A stretch of DNA of 64,000 nt, taken from NCBI RefSeq assembly GCF_000771225.1, contig NZ_JDTZ01000002.1, positions 372,001-436,000 of the forward strand, given 5' to 3'. Positions 18,339-28,788 of the stretch are shown here, in pieces (position 1 is the stretch's first letter; each line of letters opens with the position of its first letter). Below the pieces are notes generated by a model that saw only the letters and a list, made by a program, of their open reading frames with translations, did no database searches and had not been told where the DNA came from. The position numbers and the translations under genes are program-made. Origin of the DNA: Bifidobacterium pseudolongum subsp. pseudolongum DSM 20099 (lineage in GTDB: Bacteria > Actinomycetota > Actinomycetes > Actinomycetales > Bifidobacteriaceae).

Positions 18339-21152
18339 TTACTTGCGTTCGATCTCGCGCATCTCGAAGGTCTCGATGATGTCGCCGATCTCGATGTCGT
18401 TGAACGTGCCCAGGTTGATGCCCGCCTCGTAGCCTTCCGAGACCGACTTGACGTCGTCCTTGAAACGGCGCAGCGAGCTGATCTCCAGGTCGTTGACCGT
18501 GGCCACGCCGTCGCGCAGAATGCGCGCCTTGGTGCCGCGCTTGACTTCGCCGTCGAGCACCATGACGCCGGCGATGTTGCCGAACTTGGACGAGCGGAAG
18601 ATCTCGCGGATTTCGGAGTGCGAGGTGGTGACCTCTTCGAATTCCGGCTTGAGCATGCCCTTGAGCGAGGCCTCGATGTCTTCGATCGCCTTGTAGATGA
18701 CCGAGTAGTACTTGATCTCCACGCCTTCGCGCTCCGCCAGATCGGCGACCTGACGGTTCGGACGCACGTTGAAGCCGATGATCACGGCCTTGTCCACGGA
18801 GGCGAGGTTCACGTCGTTCTGCGTGATCGCGCCGACGCCGCGGTGGATGACCTGGATGCCGACCTCGTCGGAGACCTCGATCTTCATGAGCGAATCCTCG
18901 AGCGCTTCCACAGAACCGGACGAATCGCCCTTGATCACGATGTTGAGCATGTCGATCTCGGACTTCGCGAACTGTTCCTTGAGGCTCTCGAGCGAAACGA
19001 CCTTGCGGCGCTTCGCCAGCTGGGCGGCGCGCTCGGTGGCCTGCCGCTTCTCGGCGATCTGGCGTGCGGTGCGGTCGTCCGGCGCCACCAGGAACAGGTC
19101 GCCTGCGGTCGGCACCGAGGTCAGGCCAAGCACCTGCACCGGGGTCGACGGCAGCGCCGCTTCCATGTTCTTGCCGTTCTCGTCGAGCATCGCGCGCACA
19201 CGGCCGTACGACGTGCCCGCCACAATCGAATCGCCGATGTGCAGGGTGCCGGACTGGACGAGCACGCTCGCCACGGCGCCGCGGCCCTTGTCGAGGCGCG
19301 CCTCAATCGTGGCGCCACGGGCGTCCATGTCGGGGTTCGCGCGCAGGTCGAGCTCCGCGTCGGCCGTGAGCAGCACCGCTTCGAGCAGCTTGTCGACGTT
19401 CGTGCCGTACTTCGCCGAGATGTCGACGAACATCGTGTTGCCACCGTACTCCTCGGGCACAAGGCCGAATTCGGTGAGCTGGCCGCGCACCTTGTCGGGG
19501 TTCGCACCCTCGACGTCGATCTTGTTCACGGCCACCACGATCGGCACACGTGCGGACTGCGCGTGGTTGATCGCCTCGACGGTCTGTGGCATCACGCCGT
19601 CGTCGGCCGCCACGATCAGGATCGCGATGTCGGTCAGCTCGGCGCCGCGGGCACGCATGGCGGTGAACGCCTCGTGGCCCGGGGTGTCGAGGAACGTGAT
19701 CTTGCGCTCTTCGCCATCCATGTCCACAGTCACCTGGTAGGCGCCGATGCGCTGCGTGATGCCGCCGGCCTCGCGTGCGATGACGTTCGTCTGGCGGATT
19801 GTGTCGAGCAGTCGGGTCTTGCCGTGGTCCACGTGGCCCATCACGGTCACGACCGGCGGACGCGGCTTGAGGTCCTCGTCCTCCTGCAGTTCCTCGGACT
19901 CAAGGTCGATGTCGAACTGCTGGAGCAGCTCCTTGTCTTCCTCTTCCGCGGACACGACCTTGATGTTCCAGCCGATCTCGTCGCCCAGGATCTGGAACGT
20001 CGCCTCATCGAGCGACTGCGTGGCCGTGGCCATCTCGCCCAAGTGGAACAGCACGGTCACGAGGGCCGCCGGATTGACGTTGATCTTCTCGGCAAGGTCC
20101 GCGAGCGACGAGCCCTGGCGCAGTTTGATCGTCTGGCCATTGCCCTTGGGGATGCGCACGCCACCGATGACGGGTGCTTTCATCTCCTCGTATTCATGGC
20201 GCTTCGCCAAGCGGTTCTTACGTGCCTTCGAGGACTTGCCGCCCTGACGGCCGAACGCGCCGGCCGCGCCACCGCGGCCGCGGCCGCCGCCACGCGACGG
20301 GCCGTTGCTCGGACCGTTGTTGTTCTGGAAGTTGCCGCCACCGCCAAAGCGGTTGCCACCGGGGCGCCCGTTGTTGCCACCGCCCTGATTCTGGCGGTGC
20401 TGGCCCCACTGGCCCGGACGTGCTCCTGTGCCCGGACCGGGGCGTCCGTTGCGGGCGCCGCCACGAGCACCGGGACGGCCGCCACGACGACTGTCGTTCA
20501 CGGTCGGGCGTGCCATCGGGTGCGGGCGCGGAATGTCACCCGGCGTGGGGGTATGCATGCCCTGCTTGCGGCTGAACGGGTTGTTGCCCGGACGTGGCGC
20601 ATGCTGCTGCGGTGCGCCCGGCTTGGCGCCGCCGCCCTGCTGGCCGTTGCCCTGGCCGCCGCGGGGCGTGCGGGGGCCAGGCGTCGGCGCGTTGGGACGT
20701 GCGTTCGAACGCTCGTTGCGGTTCGTGCTCTGCTGGCCAGGGCGCGGGCCGCCGTTCGCGCGCGGCGAAGCGGAACGCTGGCCGCCACGTGGCGCCTCGG
20801 ACTGGGCGTTGTGGCGAGGGCCGGGACGCTGGCCCGGCTTGGCCGTTGTGGGGCGTGCGCCGGACGGCTTGGGGGCCGCTGGTTTGGCCGAAGTCTCTGA
20901 TGCGGGAGTTGCGGGGGCCACAGGCTTCTTGGGCTGCGGCTTGGCTGCGTGGGTGTTGTTCTTGGCGGCGGGTGCTGCCGCGGAGTCGGCGTTCGCCTTG
21001 GGGAACGCTTCCTTGAGTCGGCGGGCGACCGGGGTCTCCACTGTCGAAGACGCCGATTTGACGAATTCGCCCATGTCCTTGAGCTTTTCAAGGACGGTCT
21101 TGCTGTCTACGCCAAGTTCCTTGGCGAGTTCATATACGCGTGCTTTCGGCAC
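18339..21152 (-). CDS. infB: Translation initiation factor IF-2
   Basis: IF-2 is the GTPase that brings initiator tRNA to the ribosome. Of 937 residues, the first 60 form an IF2N-type helical domain ([19 protein letters not shown]). A long Gly/Arg/Pro/Asn-rich disordered region extends to about residue 320, and a second IF2N domain follows. The G domain begins near residue 438, with [16 protein letters not shown] and NKID. Domains II, III and IV complete the protein. The start is GTG 21152. It is transcribed with nusA upstream. Confidence 0.97.
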   Translation of the reverse strand: MPKARVYELAKELGVDSKTVLEKLKDMGEFVKSASSTVETPVARRLKEAFPKANADSAAAPAAKNNTHAAKPQPKKPVAPATPASETSAKPAAPKPSGARPTTAKPGQRPGPRHNAQSEAPRGGQRSASPRANGGPRPGQQSTNRNERSNARPNAPTPGPRTPRGGQGNGQQGGGAKPGAPQQHAPRPGNNPFSRKQGMHTPTPGDIPRPHPMARPTVNDSRRGGRPGARGGARNGRPGPGTGARPGQWGQHRQNQGGGNNGRPGGNRFGGGGNFQNNNGPSNGPSRGGGRGRGGAAGAFGRQGGKSSKARKNRLAKRHEYEEMKAPVIGGVRIPKGNGQTIKLRQGSSLADLAEKINVNPAALVTVLFHLGEMATATQSLDEATFQILGDEIGWNIKVVSAEEEDKELLQQFDIDLESEELQEDEDLKPRPPVVTVMGHVDHGKTRLLDTIRQTNVIAREAGGITQRIGAYQVTVDMDGEERKITFLDTPGHEAFTAMRARGAELTDIAILIVAADDGVMPQTVEAINHAQSARVPIVVAVNKIDVEGANPDKVRGQLTEFGLVPEEYGGNTMFVDISAKYGTNVDKLLEAVLLTADAELDLRANPDMDARGATIEARLDKGRGAVASVLVQSGTLHIGDSIVAGTSYGRVRAMLDENGKNMEAALPSTPVQVLGLTSVPTAGDLFLVAPDDRTARQIAEKRQATERAAQLAKRRKVVSLESLKEQFAKSEIDMLNIVIKGDSSGSVEALEDSLMKIEVSDEVGIQVIHRGVGAITQNDVNLASVDKAVIIGFNVRPNRQVADLAEREGVEIKYYSVIYKAIEDIEASLKGMLKPEFEEVTTSHSEIREIFRSSKFGNIAGVMVLDGEVKRGTKARILRDGVATVNDLEISSLRRFKDDVKSVSEGYEAGINLGTFNDIEIGDIIETFEMREIERK

Positions 21153-21311
21153 TCAATTTCTCCTATTTCCCAGCCGCGCGTACATACCAGCGCAGCTGCT
21201 TATCTTTTCACGGCGAGCATGCTGTATCTCATCGTGTGACCATGGTTGTTCTACCTCGCTCTGTTTTTCGGGCATTCCAAGAGCGCCCGACGTACAGATT
21301 TCGTGTTCAGC

Positions 21312-21344
21312 ATACTCCCGCCGGTGGATACACGGCGGGAGTAT
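21312..21344. other. Hairpin in the nusA-infB gap
   Basis: ATACTCCCGCCG (21312-21323) pairs perfectly with CGGCGGGAGTAT (21333-21344). It lies 20 bases after the nusA stop, within a 211-base gap that otherwise shows nothing. No T-run follows, so it is more likely a processing or attenuation hairpin than a full terminator. Confidence 0.55.
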
Positions 21345-21363
21345 TGCGGCGCGAGAAATATGC

Positions 21364-22431
21364 CTAGTTCCCGCTGTTTTCGCCGCTCTGCGCAGCTTCC
21401 TGCTGCGCCTTGAGCGCGGCCTGTTTCTTTGCGAACGTCTCTTCGGATTCGATGCCGATCTTCCAACCGGTCAGCTTGGCCGCCAGACGCGCGTTCTGCC
21501 CTTCCTTGCCGATGGCGAGCGAGAGCTGGTCATCGTGGATGAACGCGATCGCGGTCTGGTTCTTCTCGCTGATCACCTGCACGCCCGAGACGACGGCCGG
21601 CGAGAGCGCGGCCGCGACGAACGTGGCTGGGTCGTTCGACCAATCGACGATGTCGATCTTCTCCGGGCCCAGGTTCTCCATCACCGCGCGCACACGCGAA
21701 CCACCAGGTCCGATCAGCGCGCCCTTCGGATTGACGCCCGGCGTGTTGGCGCGCACGGCGATCTTGGTGCGGGCGCCGGCCTCGCGCGCGATCGCCATAA
21801 TCGAAACGGCGCCCGAAACGAGTTCCGGCACCTCGCGTTCGAACAGGCGGCGCACCAGTTCCGGGTGCGAGCGCGACACGATGATCTCCGGGCCCTTGAG
21901 GCCGCGCGAGACGTTCACCACGTACACGCGGATGCGCTCACCATGGCGGTAACGCTCCCCCGGCACCTGTTCGCGCCGCGGCAGGATCGCCTCCACGTCG
22001 CCCACGGCCACGTGCACGTTCGCGGTGTCCTTCGCGTCCTGCTGCACCACGCCAGTGATCAGCTTGCCGCGCTGGCCCGAGAACGCGCCGAAGATCTTGT
22101 CGTCCTCGGCCTTGCGGAACAGCTGCTGGATCACCTGGCGCGCGGTCGCCGCGGCCAGACGCCCGAAGTCGTTCGGGGTGTCGTCATACTCCTCGCCGAG
22201 CTTTGGCGCGGGGTGCGGATCGTCTTCAGTGGGCTCCTGCGGGATCTCGTCCTGCGCCCAGATGGTGAATGTGCCGGCACGCGGGTCCAGTTCGACGCGC
22301 GCGTGCTTCGCTGCATGAGGTGTTTTCAGATACGCGAGACGCAATGCTTCAGACAGCGCCTCGTCCACGGTTGCGGTATCGATTTCCTGCTCGCGAGCGA
22401 GCTGGTAAATGCCGTTCAGGTCCAGTTCCAT
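21364..22431 (-). CDS. nusA: Transcription termination/antitermination factor NusA
   Basis: NusA binds RNA polymerase and nascent RNA. The 355 residues hold the N-terminal polymerase-binding domain (1-130), an S1 domain (about 135-205) and two KH domains (about 205-330). KH landmarks are GPGGSRVRAV in the first and the LAIGKEGQNARLAAKLTGW segment in the second. The acidic repeats of E. coli NusA are absent, as in other Gram-positive bacteria. Neither ylxR nor rimP is beside it. Confidence 0.96.
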   Translation of the reverse strand: MELDLNGIYQLAREQEIDTATVDEALSEALRLAYLKTPHAAKHARVELDPRAGTFTIWAQDEIPQEPTEDDPHPAPKLGEEYDDTPNDFGRLAAATARQVIQQLFRKAEDDKIFGAFSGQRGKLITGVVQQDAKDTANVHVAVGDVEAILPRREQVPGERYRHGERIRVYVVNVSRGLKGPEIIVSRSHPELVRRLFEREVPELVSGAVSIMAIAREAGARTKIAVRANTPGVNPKGALIGPGGSRVRAVMENLGPEKIDIVDWSNDPATFVAAALSPAVVSGVQVISEKNQTAIAFIHDDQLSLAIGKEGQNARLAAKLTGWKIGIESEETFAKKQAALKAQQEAAQSGENSGN

Positions 22432-22510
22432 GATGTAGACCTCCTATTTTGAGTTATATACACGAGCGCTCTGCCCCTGTGGTCACAGTCCATAACTACT
22501 GTAGTGATTC

Positions 22511-23437
22511 ATGCCGACACGCCCATATCTGTTGTATGCACACCGCGCCCACCATTCGCGACTCGCGGCCGCTCTGAGCTGTCTGCTTGCGGTGTGCATG
22601 CTCGCCGGCTGCGCCGCGCCGCGGCTTGCGGGGCGCGCGGAGTCGGAGCAGCGGCTCAGCCCGTGCGAATCCGCGGTCGAGGCGGCTTCGGCTGGCACCG
22701 AGCGCGCCACGAGCGCGGACTCGCCGATCACGATGCGGTATGTGGCGGCGAAGCAGGCGCAGCACGACTGGCTCGACGTGGCGGTGCAGTGCCCGCTGCG
22801 CTTTGCCGAAGGCACGATGCGCAGCGCGCAGATGCAGTACCGCACGCAACAGCTCGCGCGTATGCTGGGAGCGAACAGCCAACCACTGACCGTCACGCGG
22901 CTCGATAGTGTGGCCAGCGTGTCGGTCGGCGGCGATGCACTGGCACAGGCCGCGCTCGCCGACGACCGCGCGGGATTCGCCACCGAAGTGCTTGCGGGGC
23001 GGTTCGTGAGCGGTGTGGCGCGCGACGCGCGGACCACACCGCTCGCCGAAGACGGCACACTGCTCGCGATGAGCGAGAACCACAAGCAAGCGGCCTCGCA
23101 GATGATGCAGTTGTCCAACGGCGCGCGCGACCTGCGGCAGAAGCTGTACGGCACCGACGAGCTGCTCGCGCACAGCGCCAACGTGACCGACCCGGTGAAC
23201 GGATTGCGCGCCAACACCGTGGCCGTTGTGGAGATGTCATGCGCGCGTGAGGAGATGCAGGCGATCGCGCAGTCCACGCGCACGATGGAGCTGCCGGATG
23301 ACGCGAACGCCGTGCAGCAGGCACAGCAGGGGCTGTTGCAGCTTTCGCTGCTCGCCGCCACGCACGCCTATACCGCGTTCGATCTGGGGTATCCGAGCAG
23401 TGACTATGCGGTGTTCGCCGCGGATGATGATGAGTGA
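22511..23437 (+). CDS. Putative lipoprotein of unknown function
   Basis: The N-terminus has basic residues, a hydrophobic stretch and the lipobox LAGC (Cys near residue 34), so the protein is likely exported and lipid-anchored. The rest (about 275 residues) is Ala-rich, mostly helical in appearance, with no domain I recognise. It is divergent from nusA, 79 bases away, in the place where rimP is found in many actinobacteria, but it does not look like RimP. Confidence 0.75.
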   Translation: MPTRPYLLYAHRAHHSRLAAALSCLLAVCMLAGCAAPRLAGRAESEQRLSPCESAVEAASAGTERATSADSPITMRYVAAKQAQHDWLDVAVQCPLRFAEGTMRSAQMQYRTQQLARMLGANSQPLTVTRLDSVASVSVGGDALAQAALADDRAGFATEVLAGRFVSGVARDARTTPLAEDGTLLAMSENHKQAASQMMQLSNGARDLRQKLYGTDELLAHSANVTDPVNGLRANTVAVVEMSCAREEMQAIAQSTRTMELPDDANAVQQAQQGLLQLSLLAATHAYTAFDLGYPSSDYAVFAADDDE

Positions 23438-23538
23438 TGAGCGGCTGGCTTGGGTGTGGTTACAACACGCGACATGCCCATGGATTTGACGTGGGTGCAG
23501 CTTGTGGCATAATGAATAAGTTGCTTGATTGCAGCAAA

Positions 23539-23624
23539 GGATGAGTGTCCGAGCGGTCTAAGGAGCACGCCTCGAAAGCGTGTGAGGGCAACCCCCTCCG
23601 CGAGTTCGAATCTCGCCTCATCCG
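23539..23624 (+). tRNA. tRNA-Ser (anticodon CGA)
   Basis: The sequence starts GGATGAGTGTCCGAGCGG. The anticodon loop CTCGAAA gives anticodon CGA. The long variable arm, the T-arm GAGTTCGAATCTC and the acceptor CTCATCC with discriminator G complete a serine tRNA. It is followed within seven bases by a terminator. Confidence 0.93.
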
Positions 23625-23629
23625 CCCCT

Positions 23630-23664
23630 AGGGTTTTTGGTTCGTGCCAAAAACCCTTTTTGTT
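23630..23664 (+). terminator. Terminator of tRNA-Ser(CGA)
   Basis: GGGTTTTTGG (23631-23640) pairs with CCAAAAACCC (23647-23656), followed by TTTTTGTTTT. Confidence 0.88.
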
Positions 23665-23868
23665 TTCCGGACTCCCCTGCCGTTCATCGGCCTATATGAC
23701 CGGTTTATCTGGCATCGCACGTGTGATATTGGTCAATACAGGGCGGAGCATGTGCCACGGCTCAATCACCACACATCCACATACACACATGTGGATATGT
23801 GGAATGATTCACCCGCCCGTCCACAATCCACCGGGAATGTGCACAGGCGCCACAAGCCATCCACCGGC

Positions 23869-24813
23869 TCATACGGCAGGCTGATCAGGAAGCGTCCGGC
23901 GTGCACGTATTTTCTCGGCGCGCGAAGCGAGTTCACCCTCTGCCGGGTACTCTATGTGCTCGAGCGTGAGGCCTTCCGGCGCGATCGGTCCGGTCGAGCC
24001 TTCGCGCAATGGCGTGGCAATCTTATCGGCAAACCAGCCGACGGTGCGCTTGCCGAGTCCCACCTGTACACAGCCGTTGACGAGCGAACGCACCATGTTG
24101 CGCGCGAACGCGTCGGCCACGATCGTAAAACAGAGCAGTCCGGATTCCATCGCCGGCGTACGGTAGCGCTCCCCGCGCGGGTCAGCGATGAGCGGGCGCG
24201 TGGGCACACGGCTCCAATACGCGGTTTTGACGTCGCGGATTGTGGTGCCACCGGGATTGGCAATGGCGAACGAGCCGAAATCGTGCAGTCCGATCGTGCA
24301 CGCGGCGGCCTCGTTCATCGCGGATTCGTCGAGCCGCTGGTCAGTGAGCCACACATAGCTCTGCTGGCGCGGGTCCCATGCGCTGGGGTCGTCGCAGATG
24401 CGGTAGACGTACGTGCGCTCGAGCGCGGAGAAGCGCGCGTCAAAGCCTGCCGGCGCGACGGAGACGCGGTGGATCGCGATATCGCCGGGCATCATGCGCT
24501 GCAGCCGCAATTCGAGCGCCCGTACCGGCTCGGTGCGCATGTGGCCGACACAGCGCGCGAGCTGCGCCTCGGTCACGTCGACATGGCACACCTGATGCGC
24601 GGCGTGCACGCCCGCATCGGTACGGCCGGCCACCACAAGATGAGGCAGTGGCGTGCGCCCGTCCGCTTGCGCGGCACCGTCCGGCCGCATGCCGCATAGC
24701 ACGCGCTCCAACGCGGCTTCGACTTCCCCCTGCACCGTGCGTTTGCCAGGCTGAGCGGCCCAGCCGTTGAATGAGAACCCGTCGTAACCCAGATCTATAC
24801 GCAGACGAACCAT
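23869..24813 (-). CDS. truA: tRNA pseudouridine(38-40) synthase TruA
   Basis: TruA modifies U38-U40 of tRNA anticodon stems. The protein has 314 residues and starts MVRLRIDLGYDGFSFNGWA, the family N-terminus. The catalytic aspartate is in VVAGRTDAGVHA. The reading frame stays open to 24975, but ATG 24813 fits the family. It is the last gene of the alpha operon, behind rplQ, with a GC-rich hairpin between them. Confidence 0.95.
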   Translation of the reverse strand: MVRLRIDLGYDGFSFNGWAAQPGKRTVQGEVEAALERVLCGMRPDGAAQADGRTPLPHLVVAGRTDAGVHAAHQVCHVDVTEAQLARCVGHMRTEPVRALELRLQRMMPGDIAIHRVSVAPAGFDARFSALERTYVYRICDDPSAWDPRQQSYVWLTDQRLDESAMNEAAACTIGLHDFGSFAIANPGGTTIRDVKTAYWSRVPTRPLIADPRGERYRTPAMESGLLCFTIVADAFARNMVRSLVNGCVQVGLGKRTVGWFADKIATPLREGSTGPIAPEGLTLEHIEYPAEGELASRAEKIRARRTLPDQPAV

Positions 24814-24866
24814 GGTGCACGAGTCTAGCAACGGCGCGCTACTGCGGCGCACGGCGGAGAAACGAA

Positions 24867-24898
24867 CAGGGCTGGAACCCTTGCGGATTCCAGCCCTG
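24867..24898. terminator. Hairpin between rplQ and truA
   Basis: CAGGGCTGGAA (24867-24877) pairs with TTCCAGCCCTG (24888-24898). There is no T-run leftward, so it is likely a partial terminator or 3'-end hairpin of the rpoA-rplQ message. Confidence 0.55.
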
Positions 24899-24916
24899 CG
24901 CAGTCTGTGGTCAGAC

Positions 24917-25381
24917 TCACTCAGCCTGTTCGGCTTCGTTGGCTTCAGCCTCGACCGGAGCCTGGTCTGCGGCAACCTTGGTGGCTGCCTCTGCTTCCTT
25001 GACGACGGCCTTCTTGGGGCTCACCGGCTCGGTGACGAGCTCGATGATCGCCGCAGGCGCCGAATCGCCCTTGCGCGGAGCGATCTTGACGATGCGGGTG
25101 TAGCCGCCTTCGCGCTGCTCCATCTGCTCTGCGATCTGCGTGAACAGCTTGTGCACCACGGACTTGTTGCGAATCACGCGCATCACGCGGCGGCGGGAGT
25201 GCAGGTCACCGCGCTTGGCGAAGGTGATCAGGCGCTCGGCCAGCGGGCGAAGGCGCTTGGCCTTCGGCAGCGTAGTGGTGATGCGGCCGTGCATGAACAG
25301 GCTCGTGGCCATATTCGCGAGCATCAGGCGCTCATGTGCCGGGCTGGAAGCCAGACGTGGGCCTTTCTTAGGTGTTGGCAT
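24917..25381 (-). CDS. rplQ: 50S ribosomal protein bL17
   Basis: The protein has the bL17 landmarks: the [21 protein letters not shown] start, [15 protein letters not shown] and the [18 protein letters not shown] end of the core. The total is 154 residues, about 25 more than in E. coli. The extra part is an acidic Ala/Glu-rich tail of the kind seen in actinobacteria. It follows rpoA directly. Confidence 0.97.
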   Translation of the reverse strand: MPTPKKGPRLASSPAHERLMLANMATSLFMHGRITTTLPKAKRLRPLAERLITFAKRGDLHSRRRVMRVIRNKSVVHKLFTQIAEQMEQREGGYTRIVKIAPRKGDSAPAAIIELVTEPVSPKKAVVKEAEAATKVAADQAPVEAEANEAEQAE

Positions 25382-25466
25382 TGGTTTCTCCTTGATTGCC
25401 CCGCCGGCTCAGGTGGGCATGAGCCCGAACATCCGAGACCGTCGAAGCGGTTGTGTCGAAGGTGGT

Positions 25467-26462
25467 TTACTCGTCTTCTGGCGAGAAGAACGTGCCGCCT
25501 TCGAGATTGGTGGCGTCGAAGCCGAGCGGCGAGGCCTTGAGCGCAAGCCCGAGGGACTGCAGCTTCTCTTTGACCTCATCGATGGACTTCATGCCGAAAT
25601 TACGGATGTCGAGCAGATCCTGCTCCGTGTGGTTGACCAGCTCGCCGACCGTGTGGATGCCCTCGCGCTTGAGGCAGTTGTAGCTGCGCTGCGTGAGGTT
25701 GAGGTCCTCGATCGGAACGGACATCTCCGGATCGGCCTCTTCGACAACTGGTGCCGGGCCGACTTCGACGCCCTCTGCCTGGGTGTTGAGCTCGCGGCAC
25801 AGGCCGAAGAGCTCGACAAGCGTCGATCCTGCGGACGCCATGGCATCACGCGGGGAGATGGCGGGCTTGGTCTCCACGTCCAGGATGAGCCGATCGAAGT
25901 CGGTGCGCTGTTCCACGCGCGTGGCTTCGACCTTGTAGCTCACCTTGAGCACTGGGGAATAGATGGAATCGACCGGGATGCGGCCGATTTCATCGCCATC
26001 CTGCTTGTTCATCTGGGCAGGCACATAACCGCGGCCGCGCTCAACGGTGAACTCGATCTCGAGTTCGCCGTCATCGGCGAGCGTTGCGATATGCATCTGC
26101 GGGTTGGCGATGGTCACGCCGGCCGGCGGGGTGATGTCCCCCGCGGTGGCCTCACCCTTGCCGCTCTTGCGCAGATACATGACAACCGGCTCATCGTATT
26201 CGCTGGTGAGCACGATGCCCTTGATGTTCAGCAGAATTTCAGTGACGTCTTCTTCCACACCCGGCAGAGTGGTGAACTCATGCAGGGCGCCGGAGATACG
26301 CACCGAAGTCACAGCCGCTCCCGGAATCGAGCTCAGGAGGGTGCGGCGCAGCGAATTGCCAAGCGTATAGCCGAACCCAGGTTCGAGAGGCTCGATGATG
26401 AAACGGGAACGCTGAGGGTTCAGGGATTCCTCGGTAAGTGTCGGACGCTGTGCGATAAGCAC
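25467..26462 (-). CDS. rpoA: DNA-directed RNA polymerase subunit alpha
   Basis: The N-terminal assembly domain contains the [14 protein letters not shown] motif. The C-terminal DNA- and activator-binding domain (from about residue 255) contains [16 protein letters not shown] and [16 protein letters not shown]. From GTG 26462 the protein has 331 residues. AAAGGA lies eight bases before this GTG, and the frame upstream of it has no family resemblance, so GTG is chosen over the longer frame to 26510. Confidence 0.97.
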   Translation of the reverse strand: MLIAQRPTLTEESLNPQRSRFIIEPLEPGFGYTLGNSLRRTLLSSIPGAAVTSVRISGALHEFTTLPGVEEDVTEILLNIKGIVLTSEYDEPVVMYLRKSGKGEATAGDITPPAGVTIANPQMHIATLADDGELEIEFTVERGRGYVPAQMNKQDGDEIGRIPVDSIYSPVLKVSYKVEATRVEQRTDFDRLILDVETKPAISPRDAMASAGSTLVELFGLCRELNTQAEGVEVGPAPVVEEADPEMSVPIEDLNLTQRSYNCLKREGIHTVGELVNHTEQDLLDIRNFGMKSIDEVKEKLQSLGLALKASPLGFDATNLEGGTFFSPEDE

Positions 26463-26541
26463 TGTGGTTATCCTTTCAGCTTCGGCCGGTGGTGCACTCA
26501 CCGGTCTCAAGCGGCTTTGGATGGATGGGATTGTCTAGTGC

Positions 26542-26940
26542 TCAGACGCGACGACGCTTCGGGGGACGAACGCCGTTGAACGCTTGTGGGGTCACATCGG
26601 TGATGGAACCGACTTCGAGGCCCGCGGACTGCAGGGAACGGATGGCGGTCTCACGGCCGGAACCCGGGCCCTTGACGAAGACGTCAACCTTCTTGACGCC
26701 GTGTTCCATGGCCTTGCGGGCCGCGGATTCAGCTGCCATGCCTGCAGCGTACGGCGTGGACTTGCGGGAGCCCTTGAAACCGACGTCGCCACCGGAAGCC
26801 CAGGACACGACTGCGCCCGAAGGATCGGTGATCGAAATGATGGTGTTGTTAAACGTTGACTTGATGTGCGCCTGACCGACCGGGATCGACTTGCGATCGC
26901 GGCGACGAGTCTTGCGCGCGGCCTGCTTTTGAGCTGCCAT
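26542..26940 (-). CDS. rpsK: 30S ribosomal protein uS11
   Basis: The 132-residue protein contains [18 protein letters not shown] and ends in the [10 protein letters not shown] tail of uS11. It lies between rpsM and rpoA, the normal order. uS4 (rpsD), which often sits here, is absent. Confidence 0.98.
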   Translation of the reverse strand: MAAQKQAARKTRRRDRKSIPVGQAHIKSTFNNTIISITDPSGAVVSWASGGDVGFKGSRKSTPYAAGMAAESAARKAMEHGVKKVDVFVKGPGSGRETAIRSLQSAGLEVGSITDVTPQAFNGVRPPKRRRV

Positions 26941-27022
26941 TGACCCTCGTTTCCTTGTAACGAACTCTTGTTTGTTGCTGCGGCGATGGTGGTCGCCGTG
27001 GCCGCAGCTGAGGACTCACCTA

Positions 27023-27400
27023 TTACTTGGTGGCCTTCTTCTTTCCAGCGACCGTACGCTTCGGTCCCTTGCGGGTACGCGCGTTGGTCTTGGTGCGCTG
27101 TCCGCGCACTGGGAGTCCCTTACGGTGACGCATGCCCTGGTAGCAGTTGATCTGAATCTTACGACGGATGTCCGCGTCGATCTCACGACGCAGGTCGCCC
27201 TCGATCTTGTAGTTGGACTCGAGGTAATCACGCAGCGTGATGAGCTGCTCATCCGTCAGGTCCTTGACGCGGGTGTCCGGGTTGATGCCGGTGGCTTCAA
27301 GGGTTTCCTTCGCACGAGTGCGGCCTACACCGAAGATGTAGGTGAGCGCGATCTCGATGCGCTTGTCATTGGGGATGTCGACTCCGGCAAGACGTGCCAT
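27023..27400 (-). CDS. rpsM: 30S ribosomal protein uS13
   Basis: The 125-residue protein starts [14 protein letters not shown] and contains the [20 protein letters not shown] motif and the basic C-terminal tail that contacts tRNA. ATG 27400 was chosen over the longer frame because it gives the family start. The 132-base gap to rpmJ contains GC-rich inverted segments around 27440-27490. Confidence 0.98.
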   Translation of the reverse strand: MARLAGVDIPNDKRIEIALTYIFGVGRTRAKETLEATGINPDTRVKDLTDEQLITLRDYLESNYKIEGDLRREIDADIRRKIQINCYQGMRHRKGLPVRGQRTKTNARTRKGPKRTVAGKKKATK

Positions 27401-27532
27401 TGCGATTCCTTCTGTTTCACACAGGTCTTGCACCGAGTCTCCCGGTTTCCCGGCCCGGGCCTGTGTTCCCGGGGTTCAGCCCCATGCGGGGTTGTGACTT
27501 AGTGCCTGGATTGTTGTGCCGCTGGTATCTGC

Positions 27533-27646
27533 TCAGCCCTGACGCTGCTTGTGACGCGGGTTGGTGCAAATCACCATGACGCGGCCGTGGCGACGGATCA
27601 CGCGGCAGTTTTCGCAGATCCTCTTCACACTTGGGCTAACCTTCAT
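27533..27646 (-). CDS. rpmJ: 50S ribosomal protein bL36 (zinc-binding type)
   Basis: A 37-residue protein starts [20 protein letters not shown] and ends NPRHKQRQG. The CxxC...C...H zinc ligands are present ([12 protein letters not shown]), so this is the zinc-containing form. It sits 25 bases after infA on the same strand. Confidence 0.97.
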   Translation of the reverse strand: MKVSPSVKRICENCRVIRRHGRVMVICTNPRHKQRQG

Positions 27647-27671
27647 GGTTGTTCCTTACTTTGGTTGTACC

Positions 27672-27890
27672 TTACTTGTATCGGTACGTAATACGACCAC
27701 GGTTGAGATCGTACGGGCTCATCTCGAGCACCACGCGGTCCTGCGGCAAGATACGGATGTAGTTCTTGCGCATTTTGCCGGAAATGGTGGCAAGCACGAT
27801 ATGCTTGTTCTCAAGTTCGACTCGGAACATTGCGTTTGGCAATGCCTCGACTACTCGTCCTTCGACTTCAATCACACCGTCTTTTGCCAT
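27672..27890 (-). CDS. infA: Translation initiation factor IF-1
   Basis: The 72-residue single OB-fold protein starts [19 protein letters not shown] and ends GRITYRYK, as in all IF-1. A candidate promoter lies upstream on the leftward strand within 27891-28045 (TTGGCA, 17 bases, TGCAAT). A small UUCG-loop hairpin (27925-27940) sits in the leader. The map gene often found beside it is missing. Confidence 0.97.
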   Translation of the reverse strand: MAKDGVIEVEGRVVEALPNAMFRVELENKHIVLATISGKMRKNYIRILPQDRVVLEMSPYDLNRGRITYRYK

Positions 27891-28045
27891 AGGTTCTGGT
27901 TCCGTTCCTCGGTTGTATTACTGCTGTGTCCGAAGACACACCAAATTGCAAGAATACACGAAATCACTGCCAAACAAAACTCGGCGTGTCGTAATACGCA
28001 CCCGCCACGCATAACCGCTCCGCGCGCACCCCTATTCCTTATGTG

Positions 28046-28082
28046 TTGGGCCGGCGCGCCCTGTGGGATCGCGCCGGCCCAA
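28046..28082. terminator. Hairpin downstream of adk
   Basis: TTGGGCCGGCGCG (28046-28058) pairs perfectly with CGCGCCGGCCCAA (28070-28082). It separates secY-adk from infA and the alpha operon. Confidence 0.7.
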
Positions 28083-28110
28083 CAATGAGGAAAGGCTGCC
28101 GTCGCGCAGG

Positions 28111-28689
28111 TCAGCGCGCCTGCACGTTGGCGTCGAGCTTGGCGATGATCGCGTTGCTGATCTCGTCGATCTCTCCCACGCCGTTCACGCTGATGAGCAG
28201 TCCGCGCTGCTTGTAGATGTCCAGCAGCGGGGCGGTCTCCTTCTCATAGGTCTCCAGACGCTTGGCGATCACTTCCGGCGTGTCGTCGGAGCGGCCCTGC
28301 TCCTTGGCGCGCTTCTCCATGCGCTCGAGCAGCACGTCGCGGCTCGCTTCGAGCGCCACCACGGCGTCGAGATGCTGACCGAGCTCTTCGAGCATCGCGT
28401 CGAGCGCCTCGACCTGCGAAGCGTTGCGCGGGTAGCCATCGAGGATCCAGCCGTTGGCGGCGTCGTCCTGCGCAAGGCGGTCCTTGACGATGGAGTTCGT
28501 CAGCTCGTCGGGCACGAGTTCGCCCTTGTCGGTGTACGAGAGCGCCTCAAGGCCGAGCGGGGTCTTGTTCTTGATGTTGAAGCGGAAGATGTCGCCGGTC
28601 GAGATGGCCGGAATGTCGTAGTGCGTGCTCAGCAGAGCAGCCTGCGTACCCTTGCCCACACCTTGGGGGCCCATGATCAGCAGTCGCAT
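28111..28689 (-). CDS. adk: Adenylate kinase (short, no zinc LID)
   Basis: Adk balances ATP, ADP and AMP. The P-loop is GPQGVGKGTQ, and the AMP site includes STGDIFR. The NMP-binding and DGYPRN segments follow. The protein has 192 residues, and the LID region is the short form without a four-cysteine zinc site. ATG 28689 is preceded by AAAGGA. It follows secY as in most bacteria, with a hairpin in between. Confidence 0.97.
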   Translation of the reverse strand: MRLLIMGPQGVGKGTQAALLSTHYDIPAISTGDIFRFNIKNKTPLGLEALSYTDKGELVPDELTNSIVKDRLAQDDAANGWILDGYPRNASQVEALDAMLEELGQHLDAVVALEASRDVLLERMEKRAKEQGRSDDTPEVIAKRLETYEKETAPLLDIYKQRGLLISVNGVGEIDEISNAIIAKLDANVQAR

Positions 28690-28752
28690 GAATCGTCCTT
28701 TCATACTTGGTCAATACCGGCGCGGATGCCCGGTGCTGGGTGAATATGCATA

Positions 28753-28782
28753 CGTGGCCGGTGGTTTGCACCACCGGCCACG
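28753..28782. terminator. Hairpin between secY and adk
   Basis: CGTGGCCGGTGG (28753-28764) pairs with CCACCGGCCACG (28771-28782), loop TTTGCA, just after the secY stop codon. There is no T-run, so it may reduce rather than end transcription into adk. Confidence 0.55.
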
Positions 28783-28788
28783 GTATAC

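Noticed and set aside
22511..23437. RimP (expected beside nusA)
   Set aside because: The protein has a lipobox and no RimP-like motif, so it is called a lipoprotein of unknown function instead.
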